A DNA stretch of 64,000 nt from Streptomyces rhizoryzae (GCF_023155275.1 NZ_JALMUV010000004.1:186001-250000); one strand, 5' to 3'. Shown: positions 15,880 through 24,654, counted from the first letter of the stretch. Made by a program: numbers and translations. Notes: generated by a model from the letters alone, not told the origin.

Positions 15880-18586
15880 GACCACCGCGGCGCCGGGGGC
15901 GGGCCGGGTGCCCCCGGGTGCCGGTGGGGTGTACGCGGACGAGGAGCGGCCGCCGCGCGGTGCCGGGCGGCTGGAGCCGGCCGCGCTGACACCGCTCCAG
16001 CTGATGCGGCGGCTGGACAGCGGGCCGCGCGGGCTGACCGACGCGCAGGCCGAGGAGCGGCTGGCGCGGCTGGGCGAGAACACCGTGCCGTCGTGGCGGC
16101 CGGTGTCCTGGCCGCGCCGCTTCCTGGGCGCGCTGCGCGATCCGTTCACCACGGTGCTGCTGTGCCTGGGGCTGGTCTCGGCGGCCGTGGCGTCCTGGGG
16201 CACCGCCTGCGTGATCATGACGCTGGTGGTGGTGAGCTGCGCGCTGCGGTCCGGCGGGGAGCACCAGGCCGGGCGGGCGATGGCCGCGCTGCGGGAGCTG
16301 GTCGCCACCACCGCCGCGGTGCAGCGCCGGGCCGGGCCGGACGAGCCGCCGCGGCTGCGGGAGGTCCCGGTCGACCAGGTGGTGGTCGGGGACGTGGTGC
16401 GGCTGGGCCCCGGCGACCTGGTGCCGGCCGACGTCCGGCTGCTGCGGGCGAACGGGCTGACGGTGCACCAGGCGGCGCTGACCGGGGAGTCCGCGCCGGT
16501 GCCCAAACGGGCGCAGGACGCCCCGCCCGGCGGCGGCCCGGACGCGGACGAGCCGCCGCACATGTGCTTCCTGGGCAGCAGCGTGGCGACCGGCAGCGGG
16601 ACCGCGCTGGTGGTGGCGACCGGCGCGGACACCCGGTTCGCCGCCGCGTACCGCGAGCGGGCCCGGCGGCGCGGCGAGACCGCCTTCGACCGCTCGGTGC
16701 ACGGCATCGCCTGGACGCTGATCCGGTTCATGCTGCTGACGCCGCCGCTGGTGCTGATGGCCAACGCGGCGCTGCGCGGGCGGGGCCTGGAGACGCTGCC
16801 GTTCGCGGTGGCGGTCGCGGTGGGGCTGACGCCGGAGATGCTGCCGGTGATCGTCACGACCGCGCTGGCCCGGGGTGCCGCGCTGCTGGCCCGGACCAGC
16901 GGTGTGATCGTCAAACGGCTGCCCGCGCTGCACGATCTCGGTGCGATCGATGTGCTGTGCCTGGACAAGACCGGCACCCTCACCCAGGACCGGCCGGTCG
17001 TGGTGCGGTCCACGGGACCGGACGGCGGCCCCGACCCGGAGGTGCTGCGCTGGGCGGCGGTGAACAGCTTCTGGACCATCGAGCTGGCCGAGCTGCCGGT
17101 GCCGGACGCGCTGGACGAGGCGGTGCTGGCGGCCGCGGACGAGGGGGGCGCGGATCCGCTGGAGTACGACGGGGTCGCGGCGCTGCCGTTCGACCCGGTG
17201 GTGCGGATGTCCACCGCGGTGGTCCGCCGCCCGGGCCGGCACGGCACCCACACGCTGGTCGTCAAGGGCGCGGTGGAGGACGTGCTGGCCCGCTGCGCCC
17301 GGCTGCGCGGCGCCGACGGGACGGACCGGGTGCTGGACGAGGCGGCGCGGGAGCGGCTGCTGCGGTGCGCCGCCGAGGAGGCGGACGGGGGGCTGCGGCT
17401 GCTGGCGGTGGCCCGCGCCGAGCGCCGCCCGCGGCTCGGCGGATACGGCGACGCGGACGTGCGGGGGCTGACGTTCCTGGGCTTCGTGGCGCTCAGCGAC
17501 GCGCTGGCGCCGTCGGCGGACGAGGCGCTGCGGGCGCTGGCCGGGCGCGGGGTGGCGGTGAAGGTGCTGACCGGCGACCACCCGGGCACCGCGGCCCGGG
17601 CCTGCCGGGACCTGGGGCTGGCGCCCGGCGAGGTGCTCACCGCCGGCCGGCTGGCCGGGCTGGCGGGCCCCGCGCTGGCCGAGGCGGTCGGCCGGGCGAC
17701 GGTCGTGGCGCGCTGCACCGCGCAGGACAAGGCCCGGATCGTGACGGCGCTGCGGGCCGCCGGGCACACCACCGGCTTCCTGGGCGACGGGGTCAACGAC
17801 CTGCCGGCGCTGCACGCGGCCGATGTGGGGATCTGCCCGCGCGGGGCGGTGCCGGTGGCCCGGGAGGGCGCCGATGTGGTGCTGGCCGAGAAGGACCTGA
17901 CCGCGATCGAGCGGGCGATCACCGCGGGCCGGCACGCCAGCGGCAACATCGCCGCGTATCTGCGGATCACCCTGTCGTCCAACCTCGGCAACGTGATCGC
18001 GATGCTGGCGGCGGGGCTGCTGCTGCCGTTCCTGCCGATGCTGCCGGCGCAGGTGCTGGTGCAGAACCTCTGCTTCGACGCGGCGCAGCTCTCGCTCGCC
18101 TTCGACCGGCCCGCGCCCGGCGCGGCGCGCCGCCCGGCGGTGCTGCGGCCGCGGGTCTTCCTCCGCTTCATCTCGGTGTTCGGCCTGATCAACGCCTCGG
18201 CGGACCTGGCGACGTTCGGGGTGCTGGCGTTCTCGGCGCACGTCACGTCCGGGACGGACAGCCCGACGGTGTTCCACGCCGGGTGGTTCACCGAGAACCT
18301 GCTGACCCAGGGGCTGGTGATGCTGCTGCTGCGGACCGGGCGGCGGGCGGCCGAGGGCCGGGCGCCGGGGCCGGTCCCGCTGGCGGTGACCGCGCTGGCG
18401 GTGGTCGGGCTGCTGCTGCCGGTCTCGCCGCTCGCCCCGCTGCTGGCCATGTCGGCGCCGCCGCCGCTGTACTACCCGCTGCTGGCGGCCGTCCTGACGC
18501 TCTACGGCGCGGCGCTGGCGTTCGCGCGGACGCGGTACGCGCGCCGGGAACGCGGCGAGGGCGTGCCCCGGGCAGCGCTGGGCTGA
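15872..18586 (+). CDS. MgtA-type magnesium-translocating P-type ATPase
   Basis: About 904 residues. Features in order: cation ATPase N-terminal domain (LMRRLDSGPRGLTDAQAEER), actuator motif TGES (ALTGESAPVPKR), GLTPEMLPVIVTTALARGA of the MgtA/B group in place of the usual PEGL, the phosphorylation site DKTGTLT (Asp365), nucleotide-domain motif VVKGAVEDV, the GDGVNDLPAL hinge motif, and a six-helix C-terminal part with a segment NLLTQGLVMLLLRT like that of MgtA. The substrate is most probably Mg2+ imported into the cell, but control by an ArsR protein is unusual for MgtA and leaves room for another divalent metal. GTG 15872 overlaps the arsR-like gene by eight bases. Confidence 0.85.
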   Translation: MPETTAAPGAGRVPPGAGGVYADEERPPRGAGRLEPAALTPLQLMRRLDSGPRGLTDAQAEERLARLGENTVPSWRPVSWPRRFLGALRDPFTTVLLCLGLVSAAVASWGTACVIMTLVVVSCALRSGGEHQAGRAMAALRELVATTAAVQRRAGPDEPPRLREVPVDQVVVGDVVRLGPGDLVPADVRLLRANGLTVHQAALTGESAPVPKRAQDAPPGGGPDADEPPHMCFLGSSVATGSGTALVVATGADTRFAAAYRERARRRGETAFDRSVHGIAWTLIRFMLLTPPLVLMANAALRGRGLETLPFAVAVAVGLTPEMLPVIVTTALARGAALLARTSGVIVKRLPALHDLGAIDVLCLDKTGTLTQDRPVVVRSTGPDGGPDPEVLRWAAVNSFWTIELAELPVPDALDEAVLAAADEGGADPLEYDGVAALPFDPVVRMSTAVVRRPGRHGTHTLVVKGAVEDVLARCARLRGADGTDRVLDEAARERLLRCAAEEADGGLRLLAVARAERRPRLGGYGDADVRGLTFLGFVALSDALAPSADEALRALAGRGVAVKVLTGDHPGTAARACRDLGLAPGEVLTAGRLAGLAGPALAEAVGRATVVARCTAQDKARIVTALRAAGHTTGFLGDGVNDLPALHAADVGICPRGAVPVAREGADVVLAEKDLTAIERAITAGRHASGNIAAYLRITLSSNLGNVIAMLAAGLLLPFLPMLPAQVLVQNLCFDAAQLSLAFDRPAPGAARRPAVLRPRVFLRFISVFGLINASADLATFGVLAFSAHVTSGTDSPTVFHAGWFTENLLTQGLVMLLLRTGRRAAEGRAPGPVPLAVTALAVVGLLLPVSPLAPLLAMSAPPPLYYPLLAAVLTLYGAALAFARTRYARRERGEGVPRAALG

Positions 18587-18605
18587 TCCGCGGGCACGCC
18601 CTCGC
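18555..18605. terminator. 14-bp stem hairpin overlapping the ATPase gene end
   Basis: GCGAGGGCGTGCCC (18555-18568) pairs perfectly with 18592-18605 across a 23-base loop that includes the ATPase stop codon. It lies between convergent genes and could end transcription from both sides. Confidence 0.5.
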
Positions 18606-18637
18606 GGCCGGTCAGTGCGGCGGCCGGGGCGGGCGGC

Positions 18638-20020
18638 TCACCAGTCGCCGCCGCCGTCGAACCCGCCGCCGTCGAAGCCGCCGCCGTCGCCGAAGCCGCC
18701 CGCGAAGTCCGCGGGGTTGAAGTCGGCGCCGGACTCGGTGCCGCCCTCGGGCCCGCCGCCGAACGACGGGGAGTCGGCGAACGCGGACGGGGCGCTGAGC
18801 ACCGAGCCGAGCACCGTACCGGCGACCATGGCGGTCAGGACGCTGCCGCCGCCGAAGTAGCCGCCGGCCCACGGGGAGTAGGCCGGTCCGGCGTCCCAGT
18901 ACGGCTGCGGGCCGCCGGGGGTCTGCACGGTGCGGGTCAGCGGTTCCCGGCCGTCGGCGACGCGGGTGGCGTCGGCGGCGCAGGCCGGGACCGGGCGCGG
19001 GGCGCCGCCGGGCGGGGCCCACTGGACGTCGGTGGTGGAGGGGCCGTGCCGCGGGTCGAAGAAGCAGGGCAGCCGGCGCTCGGGCAGCGGGGCGCCGGTG
19101 CGGCGGGCGGCCAGGGTGGCCAGCGCGAACCGGCCGTCCTCCAGGGCCGCGGTCACCGCCTGCACGTCCCCGGGGCGGCGGGCCTCGGACATCCGGGTCT
19201 TGGCCAGGTCGTAGGCGTCCAGGGCGCTGGTGTAGTCGGCGCGCATGGTGTCGGTGGCGCCGGGCTCGGACGGGCTGAAGTCGAGCCGGTCCAGCTCCTC
19301 GCCGAAGGCGGTGATGTCCTCGTCGACCACCACCCGCAGCGCGTCCAGTGCGGCGCGCTCCCGCTCCTCGCGCTGCTTCCTGGCCCGGCGGAAGAGGGCG
19401 TAGCCGCCCAGGCCGCCGGCCACCACCACGGCGCCGCCGACCAGCAGGCCGGTGGCGGAGCCGCCGGAGCCGGTCCCGCCCCACGAGGCGGGCGCCTCGC
19501 CGCGGGCCTGGGCGGCGGCCTGTTCGGCGAACTCGGTCACCATGCCCTTGGCGTCACCGCGGTGCGCGCCCTTCGCGGCGCTCTTGAGGTTGGCGACCGC
19601 GTTGCGCGGCAGCACCTGGCGGTCGGCGCCGGCGTTGAACCCGTCGGCGCCGAGGTGGACGGCGTAGACGCCGGTGACGCCGACCTTGGTGCGCAGGTCC
19701 CGCAGCAGGGTGGCCTGGGGGAATTCGGCGGTCTCGGGCAGGACGGCGACGAAGACCGGCTTGTCCGCGTCGCGTATCTTCCGGGCGAGGGCGTCCCGGT
19801 CGGCGTCCGGGAGCTGGTCGCGCACCCGCGGGTCGACGTAGACCGGGCTCTTCCGCAGGGCTTCGGCGACGGTGTCCAGGCCGCTGCCCGCGGCGGCGGC
19901 CGGCCGCGGCAGCACGGCCGCCCCGGCGAGCAGCGCCACGGCCGCCAGCAGCAGAACCGTCAGGGCTCTGGGCAGGACTCCGGGCAGAACGCCGGGCGAG
20001 GGCCGGCGGAGGGCTGACAT
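18638..20020 (-). CDS. Secreted/membrane protein with TPM-like domain and Gly-Phe-Asp tail
   Basis: 460 residues. A signal peptide (ALTVLLLAAVALLAGAAVLPR) precedes an extracytoplasmic alpha/beta domain (VAEALRKSPVYVDPRVRDQL ... VFVAVLPETAEFPQ) resembling TPM domains, then a transmembrane helix (ATGLLVGGAVVVAGGLGGYAL), a cytoplasmic helical region (REERERAALDALRVVVDED), a second hydrophobic stretch, and a C-terminal low-complexity tail of Gly, Asp and Phe ending in repeated FDGGG units. Two cysteines in LPCFFDPRHGPS and VPACAAD are conserved-looking. Function is unknown; such proteins are common in streptomycetes. ATG 20020 is chosen from the signal peptide; GAGGAG is 12 bases upstream, rather far. 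Confidence 0.7.
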   Translation of the reverse strand: MSALRRPSPGVLPGVLPRALTVLLLAAVALLAGAAVLPRPAAAAGSGLDTVAEALRKSPVYVDPRVRDQLPDADRDALARKIRDADKPVFVAVLPETAEFPQATLLRDLRTKVGVTGVYAVHLGADGFNAGADRQVLPRNAVANLKSAAKGAHRGDAKGMVTEFAEQAAAQARGEAPASWGGTGSGGSATGLLVGGAVVVAGGLGGYALFRRARKQREERERAALDALRVVVDEDITAFGEELDRLDFSPSEPGATDTMRADYTSALDAYDLAKTRMSEARRPGDVQAVTAALEDGRFALATLAARRTGAPLPERRLPCFFDPRHGPSTTDVQWAPPGGAPRPVPACAADATRVADGREPLTRTVQTPGGPQPYWDAGPAYSPWAGGYFGGGSVLTAMVAGTVLGSVLSAPSAFADSPSFGGGPEGGTESGADFNPADFAGGFGDGGGFDGGGFDGGGDW

Positions 20021-20135
20021 GGGGCTGATCTTCTCCTCAACGTCCTGGGGGGCCCGGGGCGGCCCGGCCGCGGTGCGGCGTACCGGTCCCGGTGTCCGCC
20101 CCGCGGTGTGCCGCCCCGGGTGGTGACGACAGTGC

Positions 20136-21653
20136 CTAACCGTACGAGAGATCCGCGCACGGGTCGTCGTCCGCGGAGCGCGCGGCTCCCCCGAGGCGGC
20201 CCGGCGGGGCGGGGGTGGCGGCGCCGGGGACGGGCCCGTCGGCGTAGGTCCGGCCCAGCGTGACGGTGACGCCGGGGACGGCGGTCTGCCGGAGCACCGC
20301 GCCGGGGAAGTACCGGGCGACGGTCCGGGCCCGGTCCTGCCCGCCGGGTCCGAAGCCGATGACGGTGGCGGTGTGCTGCTGGTCGGCGGCGGTGCCGGTG
20401 CGGGTGACGGTGAAGCTGGCGGCCCGCAGCTCCCCGGCGGCGTGGGCGGCGAGGCCGGGGACGGTGGTGCCGTTGTAGACCGCGACCGCGACACCGGCCG
20501 GGGCGGGCCCGGCGGGCGCGGGGCCGGCGCCGGGCGCCGCCGGGTGCTTGCCGTCGCCGGCCGCGCCGGGGCGGGCCGGGCCGCCGGCGTCCTGGCCGTC
20601 CACGGTGCGGTCGGCGCGCAGCGCGGCCCACAGCTGGTCGGCGTCCGGGTGGACGACCGCGACCCGGGCGCCCTGGTAGCGCCAGGGCACGGTGAGGAAC
20701 TTGGTGTTGTGCAGATCGATGTTCTTCATCGACAGGGCGAAGGCCAGCAGCCGGTCGGCGGAGCCCAGGCCGGGGTCGACGGTCAGCGCCGCGGTGGCCG
20801 CCCGGGCCAGCGGCAGCAGTTTGCCGGGGCTCATGCCCTGCGCCTTGACCTTCTTGATCAGCGCGCCGACGAACGCCTGCTGGCGCTTGATCCGGCCGAT
20901 GTCGGAGCCGTCGCCGAGCCCGTGCCGCAGGCGCACGTAGTCCAGCGCCCGCCGGCCCGCGACGGTCTGCGGGCCCCGGGCGAAGACCCGCCGGCCGCGG
21001 GTGCCGAGGTGCGGGTCGAGGTCCCCCTCGTAGACGTCCCGGGGCAGGCAGACCGGGACGCCGCCGACCGCGGTGGTCAGGCTGGCGAAGCCCGCGAAGT
21101 CCACCACGACGGTGTGGTCCACGCGCAGGCCGGTCAGCTGCTCGACGGTGTTCTGGGTGCAGGCCGGGTTGCCCTTGGGGGTGTTGCCGACGGTGAACGC
21201 GGAGTTGAACATGGCGCCGGGCCGGGCCGGGGTCCAGGTGCCGTCGGGCAGCCGGCAGGGCGGGATGTCGACGAGGGTGTCGCGGGGCACCGAGACGGCG
21301 AGCGCGTGCCGCTCGTCGCCGTAGACGTGCAGCAGGAAGGCGGTGTCGGAGCGGCCCACGCCGTCCTCGCCGCCGCCGAGCCGGCGGTTGCCGCCGGCCC
21401 GGGAGTCGGAGCCGATGACCAGGACGTTGCTGCCGCCGGCGCCGGCCGCGGGCCGGTCGCGGCTGAGGCCGTCCGCGCCGAAGGTGCTGATGTCGCCGTT
21501 GAGCTGGAGGTAGAGCCAGCCGGATCCGGCGACCAGCAGCACCAGGGCCGACAGCGTCACCGCGGCCGCGGTCCGGACCCCGCCGCGCCGGCTCCCCCGG
21601 CCCGCCCCGTCCCCGCTCCCGGCTGCGGCCCGTGCGGTGTGGCTGCGTGTCAC
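20136..21653 (-). CDS. LCP (LytR-CpsA-Psr) family protein with LytR_C domain
   Basis: 505 residues. One N-terminal transmembrane helix (AAAVTLSALVLLVAGSGWLY) is followed by the LCP domain: NVLVIGSDSRAG, GRSDTAFLLHVYGDERHALAVSVPRDTLVDIP, VVDFAGFASLTTAVGGVPVCLP, and LDYVRLRHGLGDGSDIGRIKRQQAF with the conserved Arg/Asp/Arg residues. A Pro-rich linker leads to a C-terminal LytR_C domain (VAVAVYNGTTVPGLAAHAA). LCP enzymes transfer lipid-linked polymers to peptidoglycan outside the membrane. GTG 21653 has GAGGG seven bases upstream. A TTGCGCAA palindrome lies in its promoter region, divergent from tatA. Confidence 0.9.
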   Translation of the reverse strand: MTRSHTARAAAGSGDGAGRGSRRGGVRTAAAVTLSALVLLVAGSGWLYLQLNGDISTFGADGLSRDRPAAGAGGSNVLVIGSDSRAGGNRRLGGGEDGVGRSDTAFLLHVYGDERHALAVSVPRDTLVDIPPCRLPDGTWTPARPGAMFNSAFTVGNTPKGNPACTQNTVEQLTGLRVDHTVVVDFAGFASLTTAVGGVPVCLPRDVYEGDLDPHLGTRGRRVFARGPQTVAGRRALDYVRLRHGLGDGSDIGRIKRQQAFVGALIKKVKAQGMSPGKLLPLARAATAALTVDPGLGSADRLLAFALSMKNIDLHNTKFLTVPWRYQGARVAVVHPDADQLWAALRADRTVDGQDAGGPARPGAAGDGKHPAAPGAGPAPAGPAPAGVAVAVYNGTTVPGLAAHAAGELRAASFTVTRTGTAADQQHTATVIGFGPGGQDRARTVARYFPGAVLRQTAVPGVTVTLGRTYADGPVPGAATPAPPGRLGGAARSADDDPCADLSYG

Positions 21654-21716
21654 GTGTGCACCCTCGTCCGTGCGATCTCCGGCGGCAGTCGGTTCCCCGC
21701 GCCGTGGGTTATACAG

Positions 21717-21724
21717 TTGCGCAA
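21717..21724. promoter_or_regulatory. TTGCGCAA palindrome between the LCP gene and tatA
   Basis: The palindrome lies between a possible -10 (TATAAC, reverse strand, 21708-21713) and an upstream -35-like TTCACT for the LCP gene. The same core occurs as GATTGCGCAATC at 22508-22519 in a similar place in another promoter, which suggests a shared regulator. The -35 assignment is weak. Confidence 0.4.
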
Positions 21725-21808
21725 TGTAGCAAGTGAAGCTCCGGCCGGATCCGCACGACCGGGGCCGCGGGAACCGACTGTGGTGACAACGAGAGAAGGG
21801 TGGCAGCG

Positions 21809-22168
21809 ATGCTGCGCAACGGACTGGAACCCTGGCATCTGCTGATCGTGGCGCTCGTGGTGATTCTCCTCTTCGGCTCGAAGAAGCTGCCCGACACCGC
21901 CCGGGCGCTGGGCAAGTCGCTGCGGATCCTCAAGAGCGAGGCCACGGCGATGAAGCACGACGACGGTACGCCGCCCACCGCCACCCACACCGCGGGCCCG
22001 GCCGCACCGGCCGGATCCGCCGGGCCGCAGGCGCCGGCGGAGGCTCCGCGCACGCTCCACCCGGCACCCGGCGCCGCCGCCACCGGGTCCGTACCCGGCG
22101 GCACGGACCCCGAAGCACCCGGCACCGGCCGGCCGGAGCGGGAGTCCGGGCCGCACACCGCACCCTGA
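21809..22168 (+). CDS. tatA: TatA-like Sec-independent translocase subunit
   Basis: 119 residues. One N-terminal transmembrane helix ([20 protein letters not shown]) followed by the FG hinge and the amphipathic helix [18 protein letters not shown] is diagnostic of TatA/E. The tail is a Pro/Ala/Gly-rich stretch of about 70 residues, longer than in E. coli TatA. TatA forms the pore of the twin-arginine export system, which would also serve EfeB in this window. I chose ATG 21809 (AAGGG eight bases upstream) over GTG 21800, which has no room for a ribosome site. No tatC is adjacent, so the main tat operon may be elsewhere and this may be a second copy. Confidence 0.9.
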   Translation: MLRNGLEPWHLLIVALVVILLFGSKKLPDTARALGKSLRILKSEATAMKHDDGTPPTATHTAGPAAPAGSAGPQAPAEAPRTLHPAPGAAATGSVPGGTDPEAPGTGRPERESGPHTAP

Positions 22169-22169
22169 C

Positions 22170-22185
22170 GCCGCCCGCGGGCGGC
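22170..22185. terminator. 16-base GC palindrome between convergent genes
   Basis: GCCGCCCGCGGGCGGC, a perfect 16-base palindrome two bases after the tatA stop and 16 bases before the end of the convergent small gene. It probably acts as a bidirectional terminator, although the loop would be very tight. Confidence 0.4.
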
Positions 22186-22201
22186 CCGCCGCCGGGATCC
22201 C

Positions 22202-22492
22202 TCAGGGGCTCACCCCGTCGAAGCCGTACCGCAGCGGCTCGGTCTTCACCTTCAGGTCGCGGCGGTAGATGTGCAACGCCGCGATCCGCATCCCCTCCGG
22301 GGCGTCCTCCACCCGGCAGGGGCGGCTGACCTGGAGCACACCGGGCCGGCCGGCCACCCGCACCCGGACCCCGTCCGCGGGGCCGCCGCAGAGCACGGCC
22401 GCCTCCCACCGCTCCCCCGCCGTCCGGTCCCCCACCGTCCGGCCATCCGTCCCGTCCCGCACCGCGATCCCCCTCGCGTCCATGTCGTCCAT
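22202..22492 (-). CDS. Small hypothetical protein, probably leaderless
   Basis: 96 residues, no family recognised. The C-terminal half is the more ordered part: VLQVSRPCRVEDAPEGMR and then IYRRDLKVKTEPLRYGFDGV. It is soluble, with no signal or membrane segment. A -10-like TAAAGT (reverse strand, 22500-22505) is positioned so that transcription would start at or next to ATG 22492, so the mRNA is probably leaderless; no ribosome site is visible. An in-frame GTG at 22501 would add three residues but falls too close to the -10. A GATTGCGCAATC palindrome lies just upstream of the -10. Confidence 0.6.
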   Translation of the reverse strand: MDDMDARGIAVRDGTDGRTVGDRTAGERWEAAVLCGGPADGVRVRVAGRPGVLQVSRPCRVEDAPEGMRIAALHIYRRDLKVKTEPLRYGFDGVSP

Positions 22493-22499
22493 GCGCCAC

Positions 22500-22519
22500 A
22501 CTTTAGGGATTGCGCAATC
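22500..22519 (-). promoter_or_regulatory. Promoter -10 (TAAAGT) with adjacent GATTGCGCAATC operator
   Basis: The perfect 12-base palindrome at 22508-22519 sits immediately upstream of the -10 at 22500-22505, where bound protein would block RNA polymerase. The shorter core TTGCGCAA recurs at 21717-21724. Confidence 0.45.
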
Positions 22520-22649
22520 AGGGAACCATCAAGGAGCGCAACCACGTTGTCCGGACGGCGGCCGTACCGGCGCCGCGTCCCCCGGGGCGCGGCCGGCCAC
22601 CGGCCCGGACGCCGGGCAACCTCCGCTCTCGACCCATCGGGGAAGACAC

Positions 22650-23819
22650 GTGCACCCACACGACCGCTTAGAGGCACCGGACGCGCCCGCGTTCGAGCAC
22701 GCCCTGGACCAGGCCCTGGACGCCCCGGAGATCAGGGCGGCGCTGCGGCGCGCGGCCGGTTCGCCCGACGCCGGGCAGCTGCGCGGCGCGGCCCTCGCGG
22801 CGCGCGACGCGCTGGCCGCCACGGCGTCCGCCGAGTACCGCGAGGTCGTCCGGCTGCGTGCCGCCGCGGCCGGGGGGCCGTCCGCGGTGCCCCCGCCGGA
22901 CCCGGGCACGGCCTCCCGCAGCGGCGGGGTGCTGCCCGCGCTGGGCGTGCTGGTGCCGTCCCTGGCCGCCACCGCCGCGGTGGTGTTCCTGCTGATCGGC
23001 TTCGGGCTGCGGGCGGTGGTCGGCGCCTCCCCGCTCACCGACGAACTGGTCACGGCCGGCTGGACGGCCGCCGTGGTCGCCGGGGTGGCGACGCTGACCG
23101 GGCTGGGATGGCTGCTGGTGGCGGCGTCGCGCAACCGCGCGGCGGCCGGGGCCGGGGCGCCCGCCGACACCGATCCGGCCGTCGTCCGGGCCCGGGCGGC
23201 CTGGCAACTGGCCCTGCTGGAGCGGGGGATCATGCCGTTCCTGCTCGGCCGGCTGGAGGGCGCGGCGGACGGCGCGACCGGCGGCGGGCGGCCCGCCCTC
23301 CCCCGGCCGGCCGCGGCCGGGGTGGGCGGTGAGGCGGCGGGGGCCCGTCCGGCGCCGTCCGGGCGCACCGGTCCCGGCACGCCCGACGAGGCGGTCCCGG
23401 GCCCCGTCGGCCGCTCGGAAACGGCGGCCCGGGACACGGCGATCCGGGAAGCGGCGGGCCGGGACGCCGCGATCCGGGACGCGACATCCCTGGGCGCCGC
23501 GGCCCGGGACGCCAGGCCCCGGGATGCCGCGGTGCCGGAGGCCACGGTGCCGGAGCGGCCGGGCCGAACGGGCTTCGGCGGACGGGAGTTGAGCCGCCCC
23601 GATGCCGGGACGGCCGGTGTCGGCGGTGCCGAGGTCAGCGGCGCCGGCCACGGCGGTGCCGATGCCGGTGCTCCGGACTCCGGGAGTACCGCCTTCGGCA
23701 GACCTGGTTTCAGCAGCCCGCACTTCCGCAGCCCCGACTTCGGCAGCCCGGACTTCGGCAGTCCCGACTTCGGGCGGCCCGGTTTCTCCGGGCCGGCCGC
23801 GCCCGGGGAACTGCCGTGA
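22650..23819 (+). CDS. Membrane protein with repetitive C-terminus and a TTA codon
   Basis: 389 residues, no named family. The N-terminal about 75 residues are helical and acidic; two transmembrane helices follow (VLVPSLAATAAVVFLLIGFG and VTAGWTAAVVAGVATLTGLG), then a helical patch (AAWQLALLERGIMPFLLGRL) and a long low-complexity tail of about 180 residues. That tail has degenerate ARDxAIR-type repeats (about 23420-23530) and SPDFG repeats near the end (about 23720-23790). GTG 22650 has GGGGAA five bases upstream. Codon 7 is TTA (22668-22670), the only in-frame TTA I found in the window, so translation should depend on the bldA tRNA. A strong hairpin follows. Confidence 0.7.
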   Translation: MHPHDRLEAPDAPAFEHALDQALDAPEIRAALRRAAGSPDAGQLRGAALAARDALAATASAEYREVVRLRAAAAGGPSAVPPPDPGTASRSGGVLPALGVLVPSLAATAAVVFLLIGFGLRAVVGASPLTDELVTAGWTAAVVAGVATLTGLGWLLVAASRNRAAAGAGAPADTDPAVVRARAAWQLALLERGIMPFLLGRLEGAADGATGGGRPALPRPAAAGVGGEAAGARPAPSGRTGPGTPDEAVPGPVGRSETAARDTAIREAAGRDAAIRDATSLGAAARDARPRDAAVPEATVPERPGRTGFGGRELSRPDAGTAGVGGAEVSGAGHGGADAGAPDSGSTAFGRPGFSSPHFRSPDFGSPDFGSPDFGRPGFSGPAAPGELP

Positions 23820-23873
23820 TCAGGGCCGGTGCGCGCTCCCGGCCGCCCCTGGCCGCTCCTGGCCGCCCCTGGC

Positions 23874-23916
23874 CACCGGCGCGCCCCCGGCCACCGCGGC
23901 CGGGGGCGCGCCGGTG
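23874..23916. terminator. 19-bp stem hairpin between convergent genes
   Basis: A perfect 19-base stem (CACCGGCGCGCCCCCGGCC at 23874-23892, complement at 23898-23916) with a 5-base loop, placed between the TTA-containing gene and the TerD gene. It should end transcription in both directions. Just before it, 23841-23870 holds three tandem copies of the 10-mer GGCCGCCCCT (one with a mismatch). Confidence 0.85.
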
Positions 23917-23922
23917 CCGGCG

Positions 23923-24498
23923 TCACAGATGCGCGGCGATCTCGGGCATCAGGTCCTGGAAGGTACGGCCCTGGGCGGGCTCGCCCAGCGCCGCCATCTG
24001 CCAGCCGCCGTCCCCCCGGAAGACCTTGGCCATGATCTGGGCGGTGTGCGGGCCGCCGGCGGAGAGGGTGTAGCGCGCCAGCTCCTGGCCGGTGGTCTCG
24101 TCGACCAGGCGGCAGAAGGCGTCCTCCACCTCCTGGAAGGTCTGGCCGGTGAAGGAGTTGACGGTGAAGACGATCTGGTCGATCCGCGCGGGGACCTTCT
24201 GGAGGTCGACCAGAATTGACTCGTCGTCACCGCCCTGGCCGCCGACGAGGTTGTCGCCGGTGTGCCGCACCGACCCGTCGTCGCTGACCAGATGCTGGAA
24301 GAAGACCACGTCCACCGGCTGGCCGGCGGCGAACAGCACCGCCGAGGCGTCGAGGTCGATCTCGCGGGCGGTGAGCCGGGCGAGGAAGCCCTTGCGGCGG
24401 GCGGCCCGCCACCCCAGCCCCATGCGGACGACGGTCAGCGCGCCGCCGTCGGCCTTGCTCAGGCTGACCTTCTGGCCCTTGCTCAAATTCACAGTCAT
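23923..24498 (-). CDS. TerD-family calcium-binding stress protein
   Basis: 191 residues, the normal TerD length. It starts with MTVNLSKGQKVSLSKADGG, close to the family's canonical beginning, and continues with RMGLGWRAARRKGFLARLTA, IDLDASAVLF, FFQHLVSDDGSVRHTGDNLV (calcium-site residues in the SDD-HTGDN region), DDESILVDLQKVPARIDQIV and VNSFTGQTFQEVEDAFCRL. TerD proteins are cytoplasmic, bind calcium, and are linked to tellurite and phage resistance and, in streptomycetes, to development. I chose ATG 24498 because GGGGA sits five bases upstream and it gives the canonical N-terminus; ATG 24510 would add MGNQ. Confidence 0.9.
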   Translation of the reverse strand: MTVNLSKGQKVSLSKADGGALTVVRMGLGWRAARRKGFLARLTAREIDLDASAVLFAAGQPVDVVFFQHLVSDDGSVRHTGDNLVGGQGGDDESILVDLQKVPARIDQIVFTVNSFTGQTFQEVEDAFCRLVDETTGQELARYTLSAGGPHTAQIMAKVFRGDGGWQMAALGEPAQGRTFQDLMPEIAAHL

Positions 24499-24654
24499 CT
24501 GATTCCCCATATGTCGGTCTGCCCTGGAAACGGACGTGCCGGCGCGGCAGTTCCGGTTTCCGCCGGTGAATCCGCGGTCCGCCGCACTAGAGAAGCCGGG
24601 ATTCCGGTACGGGCACCGGCGGCGGGCCGCACGGCCGGCCGGGCCGGCGTCCGG

